A stretch of DNA of 16,709 nucleotides from Prevotella sp. (GCA_022732315.1 JAIJUV010000042.1:1-16709), one strand, 5' to 3'. Shown: positions 1 to 6,933, counted from the stretch's first letter. Numbers and translations: made by a program. The notes: generated by a model not told the origin, from the sequence alone.

Positions 1-177
1 CTCCTAGCCCAGGGCATCGCCCTGGGGATAATGGCAATCAGCAAGGCGCCCTGAAAGGGCAAAAGCTTTGTATATTGCCCAGTATTTTAAAGCTTTTGCA
101 CTTACAGGGCGACAAGTTTGTGTCCGTAATTACCCAGGGCGATGCCCTGGGCTAGGAGCTTCTGCCCTTTCAGGGCG
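1..177. repeat. REP-like composite of inverted repeats
   Basis: Two GC-rich palindromic modules occur in both orientations. Module A (1-26, itself containing the palindrome CCCAGGGCATCGCCCTGGG) is repeated as a perfect 26-bp reverse complement at 133-158. Module B (47-61, core GCCCTGAAAGGGC) is repeated as a perfect 15-bp reverse complement at 163-177. Between them, 47-69 and 89-111 form a 23-bp inverted repeat with two mismatches. The order is A, B, degenerate B-reverse, A-reverse, B-reverse. No gene lies here; the block follows the 3' end of the DUF2851 gene and starts at the window edge, so it may extend leftward. Short paired palindromes between genes are the hallmark of REP/BIME elements, which can be moved by RAYT transposases; that class assignment is inference. 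Confidence 0.7.
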
Positions 178-206
178 TATGGAGCTTACATGCGAAACTT
201 GAGTCT

Positions 207-1499
207 TTATCTTTTCAAGTATTCATACCCTATCCTGCACCTCAGGCATTCCTTCTTGTCGCAGTATTCCTTCTTCAGCTGGATAAGCGCCTGGCTATCC
301 CCGGCGTTCTCCACCTCCAATCCGCACTGCTGCCACATCCTTACTATATGGTTATTCTCAGCCTTCAGCTCCTCCAGGAAATCGAAGGCGCGGTCGCAGT
401 ATTTCTCCTCACCCCGGTGTCTTCCGTAAGCAAAGAGAATAGGAACCACGGTGTTGATGATGAGCAGATTGAGCGAGAAAGGGGAGAGGTGCTTCTCGTT
501 GCGGATGCTCGTGCTGCCAAAGGTGTAATGGGTTTCCCAATACCCCGTAACGCTGGTGGCAAGCACCTTCTTTGCCTCCTTCACCGTAGAAGCCTCCAGC
601 AGCTGGCTTAATCCCGCACGGCGGTTATAATAAAGATTCGCAAGCTGCGAAATGCGGATATGCGGGAAGTTCTGCGGGCGAAGTCTCAGAAAACGCCACA
701 GCTTGTAATCCATCGGCTGCAGCGAGAACTTGTGCGAGAGATAAAGATACTCATTTCTCAATCTCGCAAAATACCCGTCGTTCAGGGTGTCTTTCTGATA
801 TCTTTCGGGAATGGTGTTCAGCTCCAGCAATCCCGCTTGCCCCATGAAGATAGCCTCTATCTGGAAGAGGTCATCTCTGTGATGATCCACCGCCCTCAGA
901 GGCAGCTTCAGCGCCCACTGCTCAAAGGCATCGCCATTGATTCCGAAACCATAGTTTCTGGCCAGAGTCACGAAGTAAGCATTCTCCCAGTCGCCGTTGC
1001 AGCGGCGCACACGCTCCTCTATCGCCTCCGTCTTCTGCGAAAGGCGCTCGGTTTGCAGAGCACTCATCCACGAATGCACGGTGAGTTTCGAGAGCGATGG
1101 AATAATCTGATAGCAAGGAGGATACTGGTCGATGGTGAGCAGCTCCTGATAGTGCTTCAGCACATGATCCGGAATATCGAGCTGCATCTGAACCAGCAGG
1201 GCACCCTTCGAGTTTCGGGCTTCCGTATCGATGGTGCCGCAGACGTGCAGAATCACGTTGTCGTATCTCTCATCCTTGTCGTGGGCATGAAGATACCAGT
1301 CGCTCGCCTTGTCGTGAATCTCCACGTTGCCCACCCACAGCGTACCGTTAATCTTGATTTTAGCGTTGAAGAAATCGGGCCCTGCATTGCGATTGTGCAA
1401 TCCGGGGTCGATGACTTCCACCTGCCTGTGGTCGGTGGTGGAAAGAGGGGAGAGTGGGAAGAGTTTGTGCTTCCACACATAGTGAAGTAGTTGTTCCAT
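207..1499 (-). CDS. DUF2851 family protein
   Basis: A 430-residue protein without signal peptide or membrane segments. Its N-terminus (MEQLLHYVWKHKLF), the stretch HNRNAGPDFFNAKIKINGT (about residues 35-53) and the cysteine-containing C-terminus (CDKKECLRCRIGYEYLKR) are what I recognise as the Bacteroidetes-specific DUF2851 family. No reaction is known for the family. The invariant Asn-Ala-Gly-Pro-Asp-Phe segment and conserved His/Asp residues near VGNVEIHDKASDW look like they could belong to an active site, but that is inference. The C-terminal CDKKECLRC pattern could bind metal. The gene lies 121 bp downstream of the thioesterase gene on the same strand; that gap holds heptamer repeats rather than a clear promoter, so co-transcription is possible. 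A 276-codon open frame on the opposite strand is only its shadow. Confidence 0.85.
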   Translation of the reverse strand: MEQLLHYVWKHKLFPLSPLSTTDHRQVEVIDPGLHNRNAGPDFFNAKIKINGTLWVGNVEIHDKASDWYLHAHDKDERYDNVILHVCGTIDTEARNSKGALLVQMQLDIPDHVLKHYQELLTIDQYPPCYQIIPSLSKLTVHSWMSALQTERLSQKTEAIEERVRRCNGDWENAYFVTLARNYGFGINGDAFEQWALKLPLRAVDHHRDDLFQIEAIFMGQAGLLELNTIPERYQKDTLNDGYFARLRNEYLYLSHKFSLQPMDYKLWRFLRLRPQNFPHIRISQLANLYYNRRAGLSQLLEASTVKEAKKVLATSVTGYWETHYTFGSTSIRNEKHLSPFSLNLLIINTVVPILFAYGRHRGEEKYCDRAFDFLEELKAENNHIVRMWQQCGLEVENAGDSQALIQLKKEYCDKKECLRCRIGYEYLKR

Positions 1500-1590
1500 G
1501 TTGTTTCGGCTTTATAGGGTTTATAGGAATGCCTCTTTCGGAACGCAAGTTCGGAAGCTCGTATGCGGAAGGGGTATTGAAAAATCAGCT

Positions 1591-1626
1591 GTTAACCTGT
1601 TAACTGTTAACTCTCAACTATCAACT
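1591..1626. repeat. Tandem GTTAACT heptamers
   Basis: Five successive heptamer-like units: GTTAACC (1591), GTTAACT (1599), GTTAACT (1606), CTCAACT (1613) and ATCAACT (1620). The array overlaps the stop codon (1621-1623) of the leftward thioesterase gene. Related arrays occur at 5971-5993 and, in a different flavour, at 5361, 11962 and 13793, so this is one member of a dispersed low-complexity repeat family in this genome. Confidence 0.7.
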
Positions 1627-2034
1627 CCCCCCAAGGTATTTCTCGAACGCCTTGTCGTAATCCTCGCTGTTGCCCAGCCTTCCGTTAATCAGGCAAACCA
1701 GTTCAACGGTGGTCTTCAGGCAGAGCTTCTCATCGCTGGCACGGAAGATGTCCTGATGGAAGACATATCTCACGCCCTGCTTCTCCAGCCACAGGCGCGA
1801 GAAGAACTCATCATCGCATTGCAGCGGAACCTTGTACTGCAGGTTCATTCTCGCCACCACGGCATCCACGCCCTTATTGTGCATTTCGGCAAAGCTGAGG
1901 CCGCACTCCTTCAGAAAGAGATGACGGGTATGCTCCATGTAGTGCAGATAGTTGGCGTTGTTCACAATGCCCTCAATATCGCACTCGTAATCCCTCACTT
2001 CCATCTTCGTCTCAAATATGTATTTGCTCATCAT
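1621..2034 (-). CDS. Acyl-CoA thioesterase, YbgC/FadM hotdog family
   Basis: A 137-residue single hotdog-domain protein (4HBT superfamily) expected to hydrolyse acyl-CoA thioesters in the cytoplasm. The signature is near the N-terminus: RDYECDIEGIVNNANYLHYME (residues 14-34) matches the YbgC pattern in which an Asp (here D19) activates water and the Gly-(Ile/Val)-Val segment begins the long central helix. Length is normal for the family (about 130-140). Two adjacent ATG codons (2032-2034 and 2029-2031) could start it; the upstream sequence is A-rich without a strong ribosome-binding site, as usual in Bacteroidetes. It diverges from dapB across a 168-bp region with promoter-like boxes facing both ways. 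The last codons run into a heptamer repeat array. The exact acyl substrate cannot be told from sequence. Confidence 0.85.
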   Translation of the reverse strand: MMSKYIFETKMEVRDYECDIEGIVNNANYLHYMEHTRHLFLKECGLSFAEMHNKGVDAVVARMNLQYKVPLQCDDEFFSRLWLEKQGVRYVFHQDIFRASDEKLCLKTTVELVCLINGRLGNSEDYDKAFEKYLGGS

Positions 2035-2081
2035 TTTCTCTTTTTTAGTTACTAAATGAGGCTAAAAGCCCTAAATCACTG

Positions 2082-2089
2082 CAAAAATA
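2082..2089 (-). promoter_or_regulatory. -7 box for the leftward thioesterase gene
   Basis: On the minus strand this reads TATTTTTG, a full match to the Bacteroidetes -7 consensus TAnnTTTG, 48 bp from the start codon. No clear TTTG lies about 20 nt upstream, so the call rests on one box. A small hairpin (GGCT-AAA-AGCC, 2060-2070) would lie in the 5' leader. Confidence 0.5.
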
Positions 2090-2154
2090 ACCAAAATTTT
2101 CTATTTATTATAATAATAACCCGTATTTTTCAAGGTTTTTCGAAGAAAAATGTG

Positions 2155-2162
2155 TATTTTTG
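2155..2162 (+). promoter_or_regulatory. -7 box for the dapB operon
   Basis: TATTTTTG, followed by CA, matches TAnnTTTG and sits 41 bp before the dapB start, implying a leader of about 35 nt. The -33 region (around 2132-2140) is T-rich but has no exact TTTG. The divergent thioesterase gene uses an identical octamer. Confidence 0.5.
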
Positions 2163-2202
2163 CATAAGAAATGAGTAAAAAACAAATAAAATTTAGATAA
2201 AG

Positions 2203-2964
2203 ATGAAAATAGCTTTGATTGGCTACGGAAAGATGGGACACATGATCGAGGAGATCGCCCTGCAGCGTGGCCACGAAATCGTATGTAAGATTGACGTGAA
2301 TAACCCTGAGGATATCGACAGTCCTGAGTTCTGCTCTGCCGATGTTGCCATCGAGTTTACTAACCCTACTGCCGCCTACGGCAACTATCTGAAGGCTTTC
2401 TCTCACAACGTGAAGGTGGTTTCTGGTTCCACTGGTTGGATGAAAGACCATAAGGAAGACGTGGAGAAGCTCTGCGCCGACGGCAAGCAGACCCTCTTCT
2501 GGGCCTCTAACTTCAGTATCGGTGTGGCCATTTTCTCTGCCGTAAACCGCTATCTGGCAAAGATCATGAACGGATTCCCACAGTACTCAGTATGCATGCA
2601 GGAAACCCACCACGTGCACAAGCTCGATGCGCCATCAGGCACAGCCATCACACTGGCCGAGGAAATCATCGACAACATCGATAGAAAGAAGGATTGGAAG
2701 CGTGGCGTAACCTACTGGACAGAGGATGGCCATCACGATGAGGGCGATGCTAACATCACCGACGAAGATTTGGTTATCAACTGCGTACGCGATGGCGAGG
2801 TTCCTGGAATCCACGCCGTGATGTATGATTCAGATGCTGATATGATTACCATCGAGCACAGCGCCCACTCACGCAAGGGCTTCGCCCTGGGAGCCGTTCT
2901 CGCAGCAGAGTTCACAGCCAACCATACCGGTTTGCTCACCACATCAGATTTATTTAAGTTCTAA
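2203..2964 (+). CDS. dapB: 4-hydroxy-tetrahydrodipicolinate reductase
   Basis: DapB catalyses the NAD(P)H-dependent reduction of hydroxy-tetrahydrodipicolinate to tetrahydrodipicolinate in lysine/diaminopimelate synthesis, in the cytoplasm. The 253-residue product begins with a Rossmann dinucleotide motif (GYGKMG, residues 7-12), has the SGSTGW segment near residue 75, and carries the DapB signature ETHHVHKLDAPSGTA (134-148), in which H136 and K140 correspond to the catalytic His and Lys. The acidic residue after the second Rossmann strand is D31 in CKIDVNN. The protein is slightly shorter than E. coli DapB (273), normal for Bacteroidetes. It is first in a rightward operon, 14 bp ahead of lepB. 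Diaminopimelate feeds peptidoglycan, so the operon groups envelope functions. Confidence 0.97.
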   Translation: MKIALIGYGKMGHMIEEIALQRGHEIVCKIDVNNPEDIDSPEFCSADVAIEFTNPTAAYGNYLKAFSHNVKVVSGSTGWMKDHKEDVEKLCADGKQTLFWASNFSIGVAIFSAVNRYLAKIMNGFPQYSVCMQETHHVHKLDAPSGTAITLAEEIIDNIDRKKDWKRGVTYWTEDGHHDEGDANITDEDLVINCVRDGEVPGIHAVMYDSDADMITIEHSAHSRKGFALGAVLAAEFTANHTGLLTTSDLFKF

Positions 2965-2978
2965 TAAATCTAATAAAT

Positions 2979-4427
2979 ATGATTGATAAACAGAAACAAA
3001 ACCTCAATATGAAGGTGCAGTGGGCGAAGTTCGCTGTGGTACTCGCCCTCTACCTCCTCTTCCTGATATGGGTTGAGAGCTGGCTGGGACTCATCGTGGT
3101 TCCGTTCATCTTCGACGTTTACATCACCAAGAAGATTCACTGGCAGTGGTGGAAGGATGAAGAAGGTCCTATCCGTTTCATCATGAGCTGGGTTGATGCG
3201 CTCGTGTTTGCGCTCGTAGCGGTTTATTTCATCAACCTCTTCTTCTTCCAGAACTACGTGATTCCATCATCATCTCTCGAAAAGAGTCTCCTCACGGGCG
3301 ACTATCTCTTCGTGAGCAAGGTAAGCTATGGCCCTCGCATCCCTGAAACCCCGCTCACCATGCCTCTGACCCAGCACACCCTGCCGCTGGTCAACGTGAA
3401 GAGCTACGTGGAGTGGCCTCACTGGGATTACCGCCGCGTAAAGGGCTTGGGCAACGTGAAGCTCAACGACATCGTGGTGTTCAACTATCCTGCCGGCGAC
3501 ACCCTCTGCAACGAGGAGCGCTATCAGGCGAATGATTACTATCAGATGGTTTACTCTATCGGTGACCAGCTCCTGGAGCAGAACGGACAGCAGCAGGATG
3601 TTCGCGTGCTGAACCCATTGCAGCAGCGCCGATACTTCGAAAAAGTGTATGCTGCCGGCAGAAACTACATCGCCAGCATGCCGGGCGAATATGGCGACAT
3701 CATCAGCCGTCCTACCGACCGCCGCGAGAACTACGTAAAGCGCTGCGTAGGCTTGCCAGGACAAACCCTGCAAATCAAGAACCGCATCGTTTACCTGAAT
3801 GGCAAGGCGAACAAAGAGCCTGATAATGTGCAGTATACCTACAAGATGAAGCTCAAGGGCGAGTTCCCTATCGACCTTGCCGATGAACTGGGAATCACCA
3901 ACGAAGACCTGCTGATGTATAATCAGAGCGGCGTGATTCCACTCACCAAGAAGGCTTACATGGCTCTGAAGGCGAACAAAAACCTGGTAGAGAGTATTTC
4001 CATCAACACCGATGCGAGATACGGCGACCTCTATCCGCTCAACGCCTACACCGGCTGGACATGCGATAACTACGGTCCTATCTGGATTCCGAAGAAGGGT
4101 AAGAGCATCGCTCTGACGCTGAAGAACCTGCCAATCTACGAGCGCTGCATCAAGGTTTACGAGGGCAACGACCTCAAGGTAGATAGCCAGGGCAACATCT
4201 TCATCAACGGCAAGTTGGCGAAGAGCTACACCTTTAAGCTCGATTACTACTGGATGATGGGTGACAACCGCCACAACTCAGCCGACAGCCGCTACTGGGG
4301 CTTCGTGCCAGAGGATCACATCGTGGGCAAGCCAATCTTCATCTGGTGGAGCCACAGTCCTGACCATCCGGGCTTCTCAGGCATCCGCTGGAATCGCCTC
4401 TTCAACTTCGTAGATAACATCAAGTAA
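2979..4427 (+). CDS. lepB: Signal peptidase I
   Basis: A 482-residue membrane-bound type I signal peptidase (family S26) that removes signal peptides from exported proteins. Hydrophobic segments lie at about 17-48 and 72-90. Box B is VIPSSSLEKSLLTGD (94-108), giving S99 as the likely nucleophile; Leu replaces the usual Met after it. Box D is NYVKRCVGLPGQTL (251-264), with K254 as the general base. Box E is MGDNRHNSADSRYWGFVP (427-444), containing the conserved GDN and SxDSR residues. The protein is longer than E. coli LepB (324) because of an insertion between the nucleophile and Lys regions and another at about 280-400, usual for Bacteroidales LepB. The gene starts 14 bp after dapB and is followed 12 bp later by a degenerate paralogue. 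Confidence 0.95.
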   Translation: MIDKQKQNLNMKVQWAKFAVVLALYLLFLIWVESWLGLIVVPFIFDVYITKKIHWQWWKDEEGPIRFIMSWVDALVFALVAVYFINLFFFQNYVIPSSSLEKSLLTGDYLFVSKVSYGPRIPETPLTMPLTQHTLPLVNVKSYVEWPHWDYRRVKGLGNVKLNDIVVFNYPAGDTLCNEERYQANDYYQMVYSIGDQLLEQNGQQQDVRVLNPLQQRRYFEKVYAAGRNYIASMPGEYGDIISRPTDRRENYVKRCVGLPGQTLQIKNRIVYLNGKANKEPDNVQYTYKMKLKGEFPIDLADELGITNEDLLMYNQSGVIPLTKKAYMALKANKNLVESISINTDARYGDLYPLNAYTGWTCDNYGPIWIPKKGKSIALTLKNLPIYERCIKVYEGNDLKVDSQGNIFINGKLAKSYTFKLDYYWMMGDNRHNSADSRYWGFVPEDHIVGKPIFIWWSHSPDHPGFSGIRWNRLFNFVDNIK

Positions 4428-4439
4428 TAGAAAGATAGA

Positions 4440-4904
4440 TTGAAAATCGCAGTTAAATTCCTAATAGCTTTAGGCTTGTCGCTGCTCCTGGTATGGGCGG
4501 TGCGAACCTATGCATTCACTGTCTTCACGGTGCCCGCCGGGGGTCTCCCTCCGCATTTGGAAGAGGGCAACCGGGTGATAGTGAATAGGATTGACTGCGA
4601 TTTTTTCAATCGTGGCGAGATAGTGGTTTATGCCGATTCCGTGGCACTTCCGCTCCGCAACCAGAGTCTCAGTCAGGGTCGCAATCCACGCTTCAAGCGA
4701 GTAATCGTAGAATATTTCATCGGGCAAATAGAGAAGCTCCCTGGCGATACCCTCCGCATCGGCAAGGCGAGCTACATCATCCCCATGGAGTGCTGCAAGC
4801 GCTGCGGCTGCAAGGATTGCCGCTTCTATCTCCTAAAGACGCCTGCCGGTGAGCAGCTGGTTCACAAGCATCAGATGATAGGCAAAGCCTATAAGCTATT
4901 TTGA
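4440..4904 (+). CDS. Catalytically degenerate signal peptidase-like protein (S26 fold)
   Basis: A 154-residue membrane-anchored protein, one N-terminal hydrophobic helix (about 3-24). It aligns with signal peptidase I: VPAGGLPPHLEEGNRVIVNR (31-50) corresponds to box B and LPGDTLRI (100-107) to the end of box D. The nucleophile position is Gly (G35, where LepB has S99), and the general-base Lys of the VKR-VVGLPGD motif is replaced (IGQIEKLPGD, Gly at that position). No GDNR box E is visible. Instead residues 116-128 (MECCKRCGCKDCR) hold five cysteines (C118, C119, C122, C124, C127), resembling a metal or disulfide site. The only available start is TTG at 4440, since an in-frame stop lies at 4428-4430. 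Being directly behind lepB, it may be a non-catalytic partner or chaperone of the peptidase; that role is inference. Confidence 0.8.
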   Translation: MKIAVKFLIALGLSLLLVWAVRTYAFTVFTVPAGGLPPHLEEGNRVIVNRIDCDFFNRGEIVVYADSVALPLRNQSLSQGRNPRFKRVIVEYFIGQIEKLPGDTLRIGKASYIIPMECCKRCGCKDCRFYLLKTPAGEQLVHKHQMIGKAYKLF

Positions 4905-4937
4905 GAATAAACACGTTATTAATAAATACATAAGAAT

Positions 4938-5591
4938 TTGAAAGCATTATTATCCTCCACCTATTTCGGCCCCATTCAGTGGTATCAGAAGCTGAACCGC
5001 TACGACGAGTGCCTGATAGAGCGCCACGAGAGCTTTATCAAGCAAACTTATCGCAACCGCATGCTCATCCCAACCACCAACGGCCCCCTCGCCCTCACCA
5101 TCCCCACGAACCACAACACATCGCTGGCGATGAAAGACATCCGCATCTCCGACCACGCCAACTGGCGCCATGTTCACTGGAATGCGCTCCTCTCCGCCTA
5201 CGGCGAGAGCCCCTTCTTCGAGTATTACCAGGACGACATCCGCCCCTTCTACGAGAAGAAATACGAGTTCCTCTTCGATTTCAACATGGAGATTACAGAG
5301 AAGATGATAGAACTTCTGGATATCCGTCCCAAGATTTCAATCACCAACGAGTACTTTTTAAGTGAAGAACGAAAAGTGAAGAGTGAAGAATTCAACAGCT
5401 TTACTAAGCATAAAGTTGAAAGTATCAAGGATTTCCGCGAAGCCATTCGCCCCAAGAAACCGCTCCCTGACGCCGAATTCGAGCCGAAGCGCTATTATCA
5501 GGTGTATGAGCAGAAATTTGGTTTCCAGCCCAACATGAGTATCCTTGATCTTCTCTTCAACGAAGGCAACGAGGCGATATTCTACCTATAA
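4938..5591 (+). CDS. WbqC-like family protein
   Basis: A 217-residue soluble protein of the WbqC-like family (PF08889), a group linked to polysaccharide or glycan gene clusters but without a settled reaction. Recognisable features are the N-terminus KALLSSTYFGPIQWYQKL, the segment IPTTNGPLALTIPT near 43-56, HWNALLSAYGESPFFEYY (80-97), and the C-terminus MSILDLLFNEGNEAIFYL. The start is TTG at 4938; no ATG or GTG precedes it before an in-frame stop at 4923-4925. Residues 142-152 (SEERKVKSEEF) are encoded by a copy of a dispersed intergenic repeat and look like an insertion relative to the rest of the family. It follows the lepB-like gene by 33 bp and closes the dapB operon. Its last codons form the 5' arm of a large hairpin. 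Confidence 0.88.
   Translation: MKALLSSTYFGPIQWYQKLNRYDECLIERHESFIKQTYRNRMLIPTTNGPLALTIPTNHNTSLAMKDIRISDHANWRHVHWNALLSAYGESPFFEYYQDDIRPFYEKKYEFLFDFNMEITEKMIELLDIRPKISITNEYFLSEERKVKSEEFNSFTKHKVESIKDFREAIRPKKPLPDAEFEPKRYYQVYEQKFGFQPNMSILDLLFNEGNEAIFYL
5361..5393 (+). repeat. AGTGAAG-type dispersed repeat inside wbqC
   Basis: This 33-bp stretch matches 11962-11994, which lies between two genes of the exporter operon, at 30 of 33 positions. The internal structure is repeated AGTGAAG(A). Here its 11 codons are read in frame as part of the WbqC protein without interrupting it. Confidence 0.8.
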
Positions 5592-5613
5592 TAATAAGGT
5601 AGAGTATCGCCTC
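5571..5613 (+). terminator. Large hairpin overlapping the wbqC stop codon
   Basis: Positions 5571-5587 (GAGGCGATATTCTACCT) pair with 5597-5613 over 17 bp with one G-U wobble, leaving a 9-nt ATAATAATA loop. The 5' arm codes for the last residues of WbqC and the stop codon is in the loop. No U-tract follows, so it may stabilise or end the mRNA rather than act as a classical intrinsic terminator. Confidence 0.55.
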
Positions 5614-5689
5614 GCTGCCTTTAAAAAGCTCAGTTATTCATTTATTACTTGAGTTATAGTTAATATCTTGGGTGCAATGGAACTAAAAA

Positions 5690-5796
5690 ACGAAAAAACG
5701 AGCTCCCATCCCCATGGAAACTCGTTTTTTTCATAATTTATTTGTATAAGTAAAAGATGATGATAAAACGTTTCACAACGTCTTTTTGTTTTAACT
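5690..5796 (-). ncRNA. Candidate leftward small RNA
   Basis: About 105 nt between a minus-strand -7 box (TACCTTTG, 5801-5808) and the strong hairpin/U-tract at 5693-5730. No convincing coding sequence lies inside. A second small hairpin (ACGTT-TCAC-AACGT, 5768-5781) lies in the 5' half. The G-U compensation of the terminal hairpin favours this strand. No matching -33 box was found. This is inference from promoter plus terminator spacing. Confidence 0.35.
5693..5730. terminator. Bidirectional terminator between converging genes
   Basis: AAAAAACGAG (5693-5702) and CTCGTTTTTT (5721-5730) form a perfect 10-bp stem with A- and T-tracts on the outer sides, so it can terminate in both directions between wbqC and the leftward barrel gene. 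Read on the minus strand the stem extends to 17 bp with a GGGG tetraloop, because two positions are G-U wobbles; on the plus strand those positions are A-C mismatches. This asymmetry suggests the RNA that matters is the leftward one. Confidence 0.75.
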
Positions 5797-5800
5797 GATG

Positions 5801-5808
5801 CAAAGGTA
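5801..5808 (-). promoter_or_regulatory. -7 box, leftward
   Basis: Minus-strand TACCTTTG matches TAnnTTTG, and the wider GTACCTTTGCA context is the same as at the other two leftward boxes (6904, 7179). No TTTG lies 19-21 nt upstream. Confidence 0.4.
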
Positions 5809-5970
5809 CAAACTTTTTGTGTCTTCTTTTCGTAAAGTTTGCCTTTTTGTGGTGTAAATTCTATTATTTTTCCACATAAAAAACAGAATTTACCCCCTGT
5901 TTAGTTAAAAATCCACCTTTTTGCGCTATTTTGTGGTAGCAAATCCCCAGTAAAAGTGCCTGAATTTGCT

Positions 5971-5993
5971 GTTAACTGTTAACCCTGTTAACT
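5971..5993. repeat. GTTAACT heptamer array
   Basis: GTTAACT (5971), GTTAACC (5978) and, after CT, GTTAACT (5987). Same family as 1591-1626. It lies in the gene-free stretch between the bidirectional terminator and the 3' end of the barrel gene; the rest of that stretch (5809-5970) is AT-rich and I see no gene in it. Confidence 0.65.
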
Positions 5994-6083
5994 CCAGCTG
6001 TTCCGATAGGGATAGAATGCAGAGTAAACTCCATTGCCGCAAGACAGAAGTTCAAAGTATAGTTGATATTCCGCGATGCTATC

Positions 6084-6848
6084 TTAGAAATAGTACCCCA
6101 GCTTTGCGCGCAAGCCATTGTGATCGATGCCGAATCTAGATTTGCCGTCCCATCCTGCCGGCTGCTTATAAGAGGTGCTGATACCGCCAAAACTCACGCC
6201 AGCCGACCAGTGCTTGCTGAGCAAGTATTCGCATCCCATTTCCGCATAGACACCAAAGCCATCCATGGTGTTGAAATCATCGTCAGTGCAGGCGTAGCCA
6301 AGGCTCAGCACCATATTCCAGATGAAGTGCTTATTCGTCTTGTAGGCCATTTTGTAACCCGCACCCACGAAATAGTTCATGATCACATCGTTGGCATCGT
6401 TGCCGAAGCCAGTAGGGATTCCCACCTTGGTTCTGCTGCCCACAGCATTGATGGAGAAGCCCATATAAAAAGGACGGCGGTAGGCGTTCGGCTGCTTCCA
6501 CAGATTCCACAGATGGGCGTATTCCAGGGTAACGTCGAAGCCCGTAGGCGTTCTGTTCAGGCTTTTGCCGTTAGCCGTAAGAATTTCGTTGCTGAGCCAT
6601 GAATATCCGCATCCGGCGCTGATGCTGTTGGAAGGCAGGAGATGCTTCTCGTATTCAATCTGGTTTAATTCAGAAAGAGTACCGATAGTATTTCTTTCGG
6701 TATTACTTTCGGTGAAACCTTCGGCGTTTCTTTCGGTGAAACCTTCGGCGTTTTTGGTAACTGCAGGCGAGAAACTCGTCAGGCTTACCCACAACAGTAG
6801 CGTCGCTGAGGCGCATGCTGCTAATTTTGCTACTGATTTTGAATTCAT
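6084..6848 (-). CDS. Predicted small outer-membrane beta-barrel protein
   Basis: A 254-residue protein with an N-terminal signal peptide (basic start, hydrophobic ATLLLWVSLTSF at about 15-26, cleavage probably soon after SPA), a low-complexity linker, then alternating aromatic/polar strands (for example AGCGYSWLS, FYMGFSINAVGS, NYFVGAGYKMAYK, MVLSLGYACTD, WSAGVSFGGIS) ending in LRAKLGYYF. A terminal Phe on an amphipathic strand is the signal recognised by the BAM machinery, so an outer-membrane location is likely. The linker contains two copies of the eight-residue unit NAEGFTE(R/S). Gene-free DNA surrounds it: it is transcribed alone from a TACCTTTG box and converges on the dapB operon. I cannot assign a named family or ligand. 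Confidence 0.7.
   Translation of the reverse strand: MNSKSVAKLAACASATLLLWVSLTSFSPAVTKNAEGFTERNAEGFTESNTERNTIGTLSELNQIEYEKHLLPSNSISAGCGYSWLSNEILTANGKSLNRTPTGFDVTLEYAHLWNLWKQPNAYRRPFYMGFSINAVGSRTKVGIPTGFGNDANDVIMNYFVGAGYKMAYKTNKHFIWNMVLSLGYACTDDDFNTMDGFGVYAEMGCEYLLSKHWSAGVSFGGISTSYKQPAGWDGKSRFGIDHNGLRAKLGYYF
6707..6754 (-). repeat. 24-bp tandem repeat in the barrel gene
   Basis: Two adjacent 24-bp units (6707-6730, 6731-6754) differ at one base. They encode NAEGFTER-like octapeptides right after the signal peptide; a degenerate partial unit lies at about 6694-6706. The unit length keeps the frame, so copy number can change without breaking the gene. Confidence 0.85.
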
Positions 6849-6903
6849 ACGTTTTATCTGTTTATACGTTTATACTTAAAAAATAATAGTTAATATCCGG
6901 GCG

Positions 6904-6911
6904 CAAAGGTA
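6904..6911 (-). promoter_or_regulatory. -7 box of the barrel-protein gene
   Basis: Minus-strand TACCTTTG, 56 bp before the start codon, matches TAnnTTTG. No TTTG occurs at the normal -33 distance, which fits a promoter that needs an activator; two direct repeats lie just upstream. Confidence 0.55.
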
Positions 6912-6933
6912 CAAAAAAAATACGGAAAACCAT

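Noticed and set aside
660..1490. 276-codon rightward open frame opposite the DUF2851 gene
   Set aside because: It is the antisense shadow of a clearly recognisable gene; its translation shows no domain and the frame is long only because of GC-biased codon use on the other strand.
3270..4274. 334-codon leftward open frame opposite lepB
   Set aside because: Lies wholly inside lepB, whose catalytic boxes are intact; the product is Val/Leu/Ala/His-rich without motifs, as expected for a shadow.
5640..5735. 24-codon leftward peptide beginning MKKTSFHGDG
   Set aside because: Its start and first codons are the terminator hairpin itself; the hairpin explains the sequence without needing a leader peptide.
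1591..5993. Regularly repeated heptamers as a possible CRISPR array
   Set aside because: Units are 7 bp, contiguous and without unique spacers of constant length; no cas gene is present.
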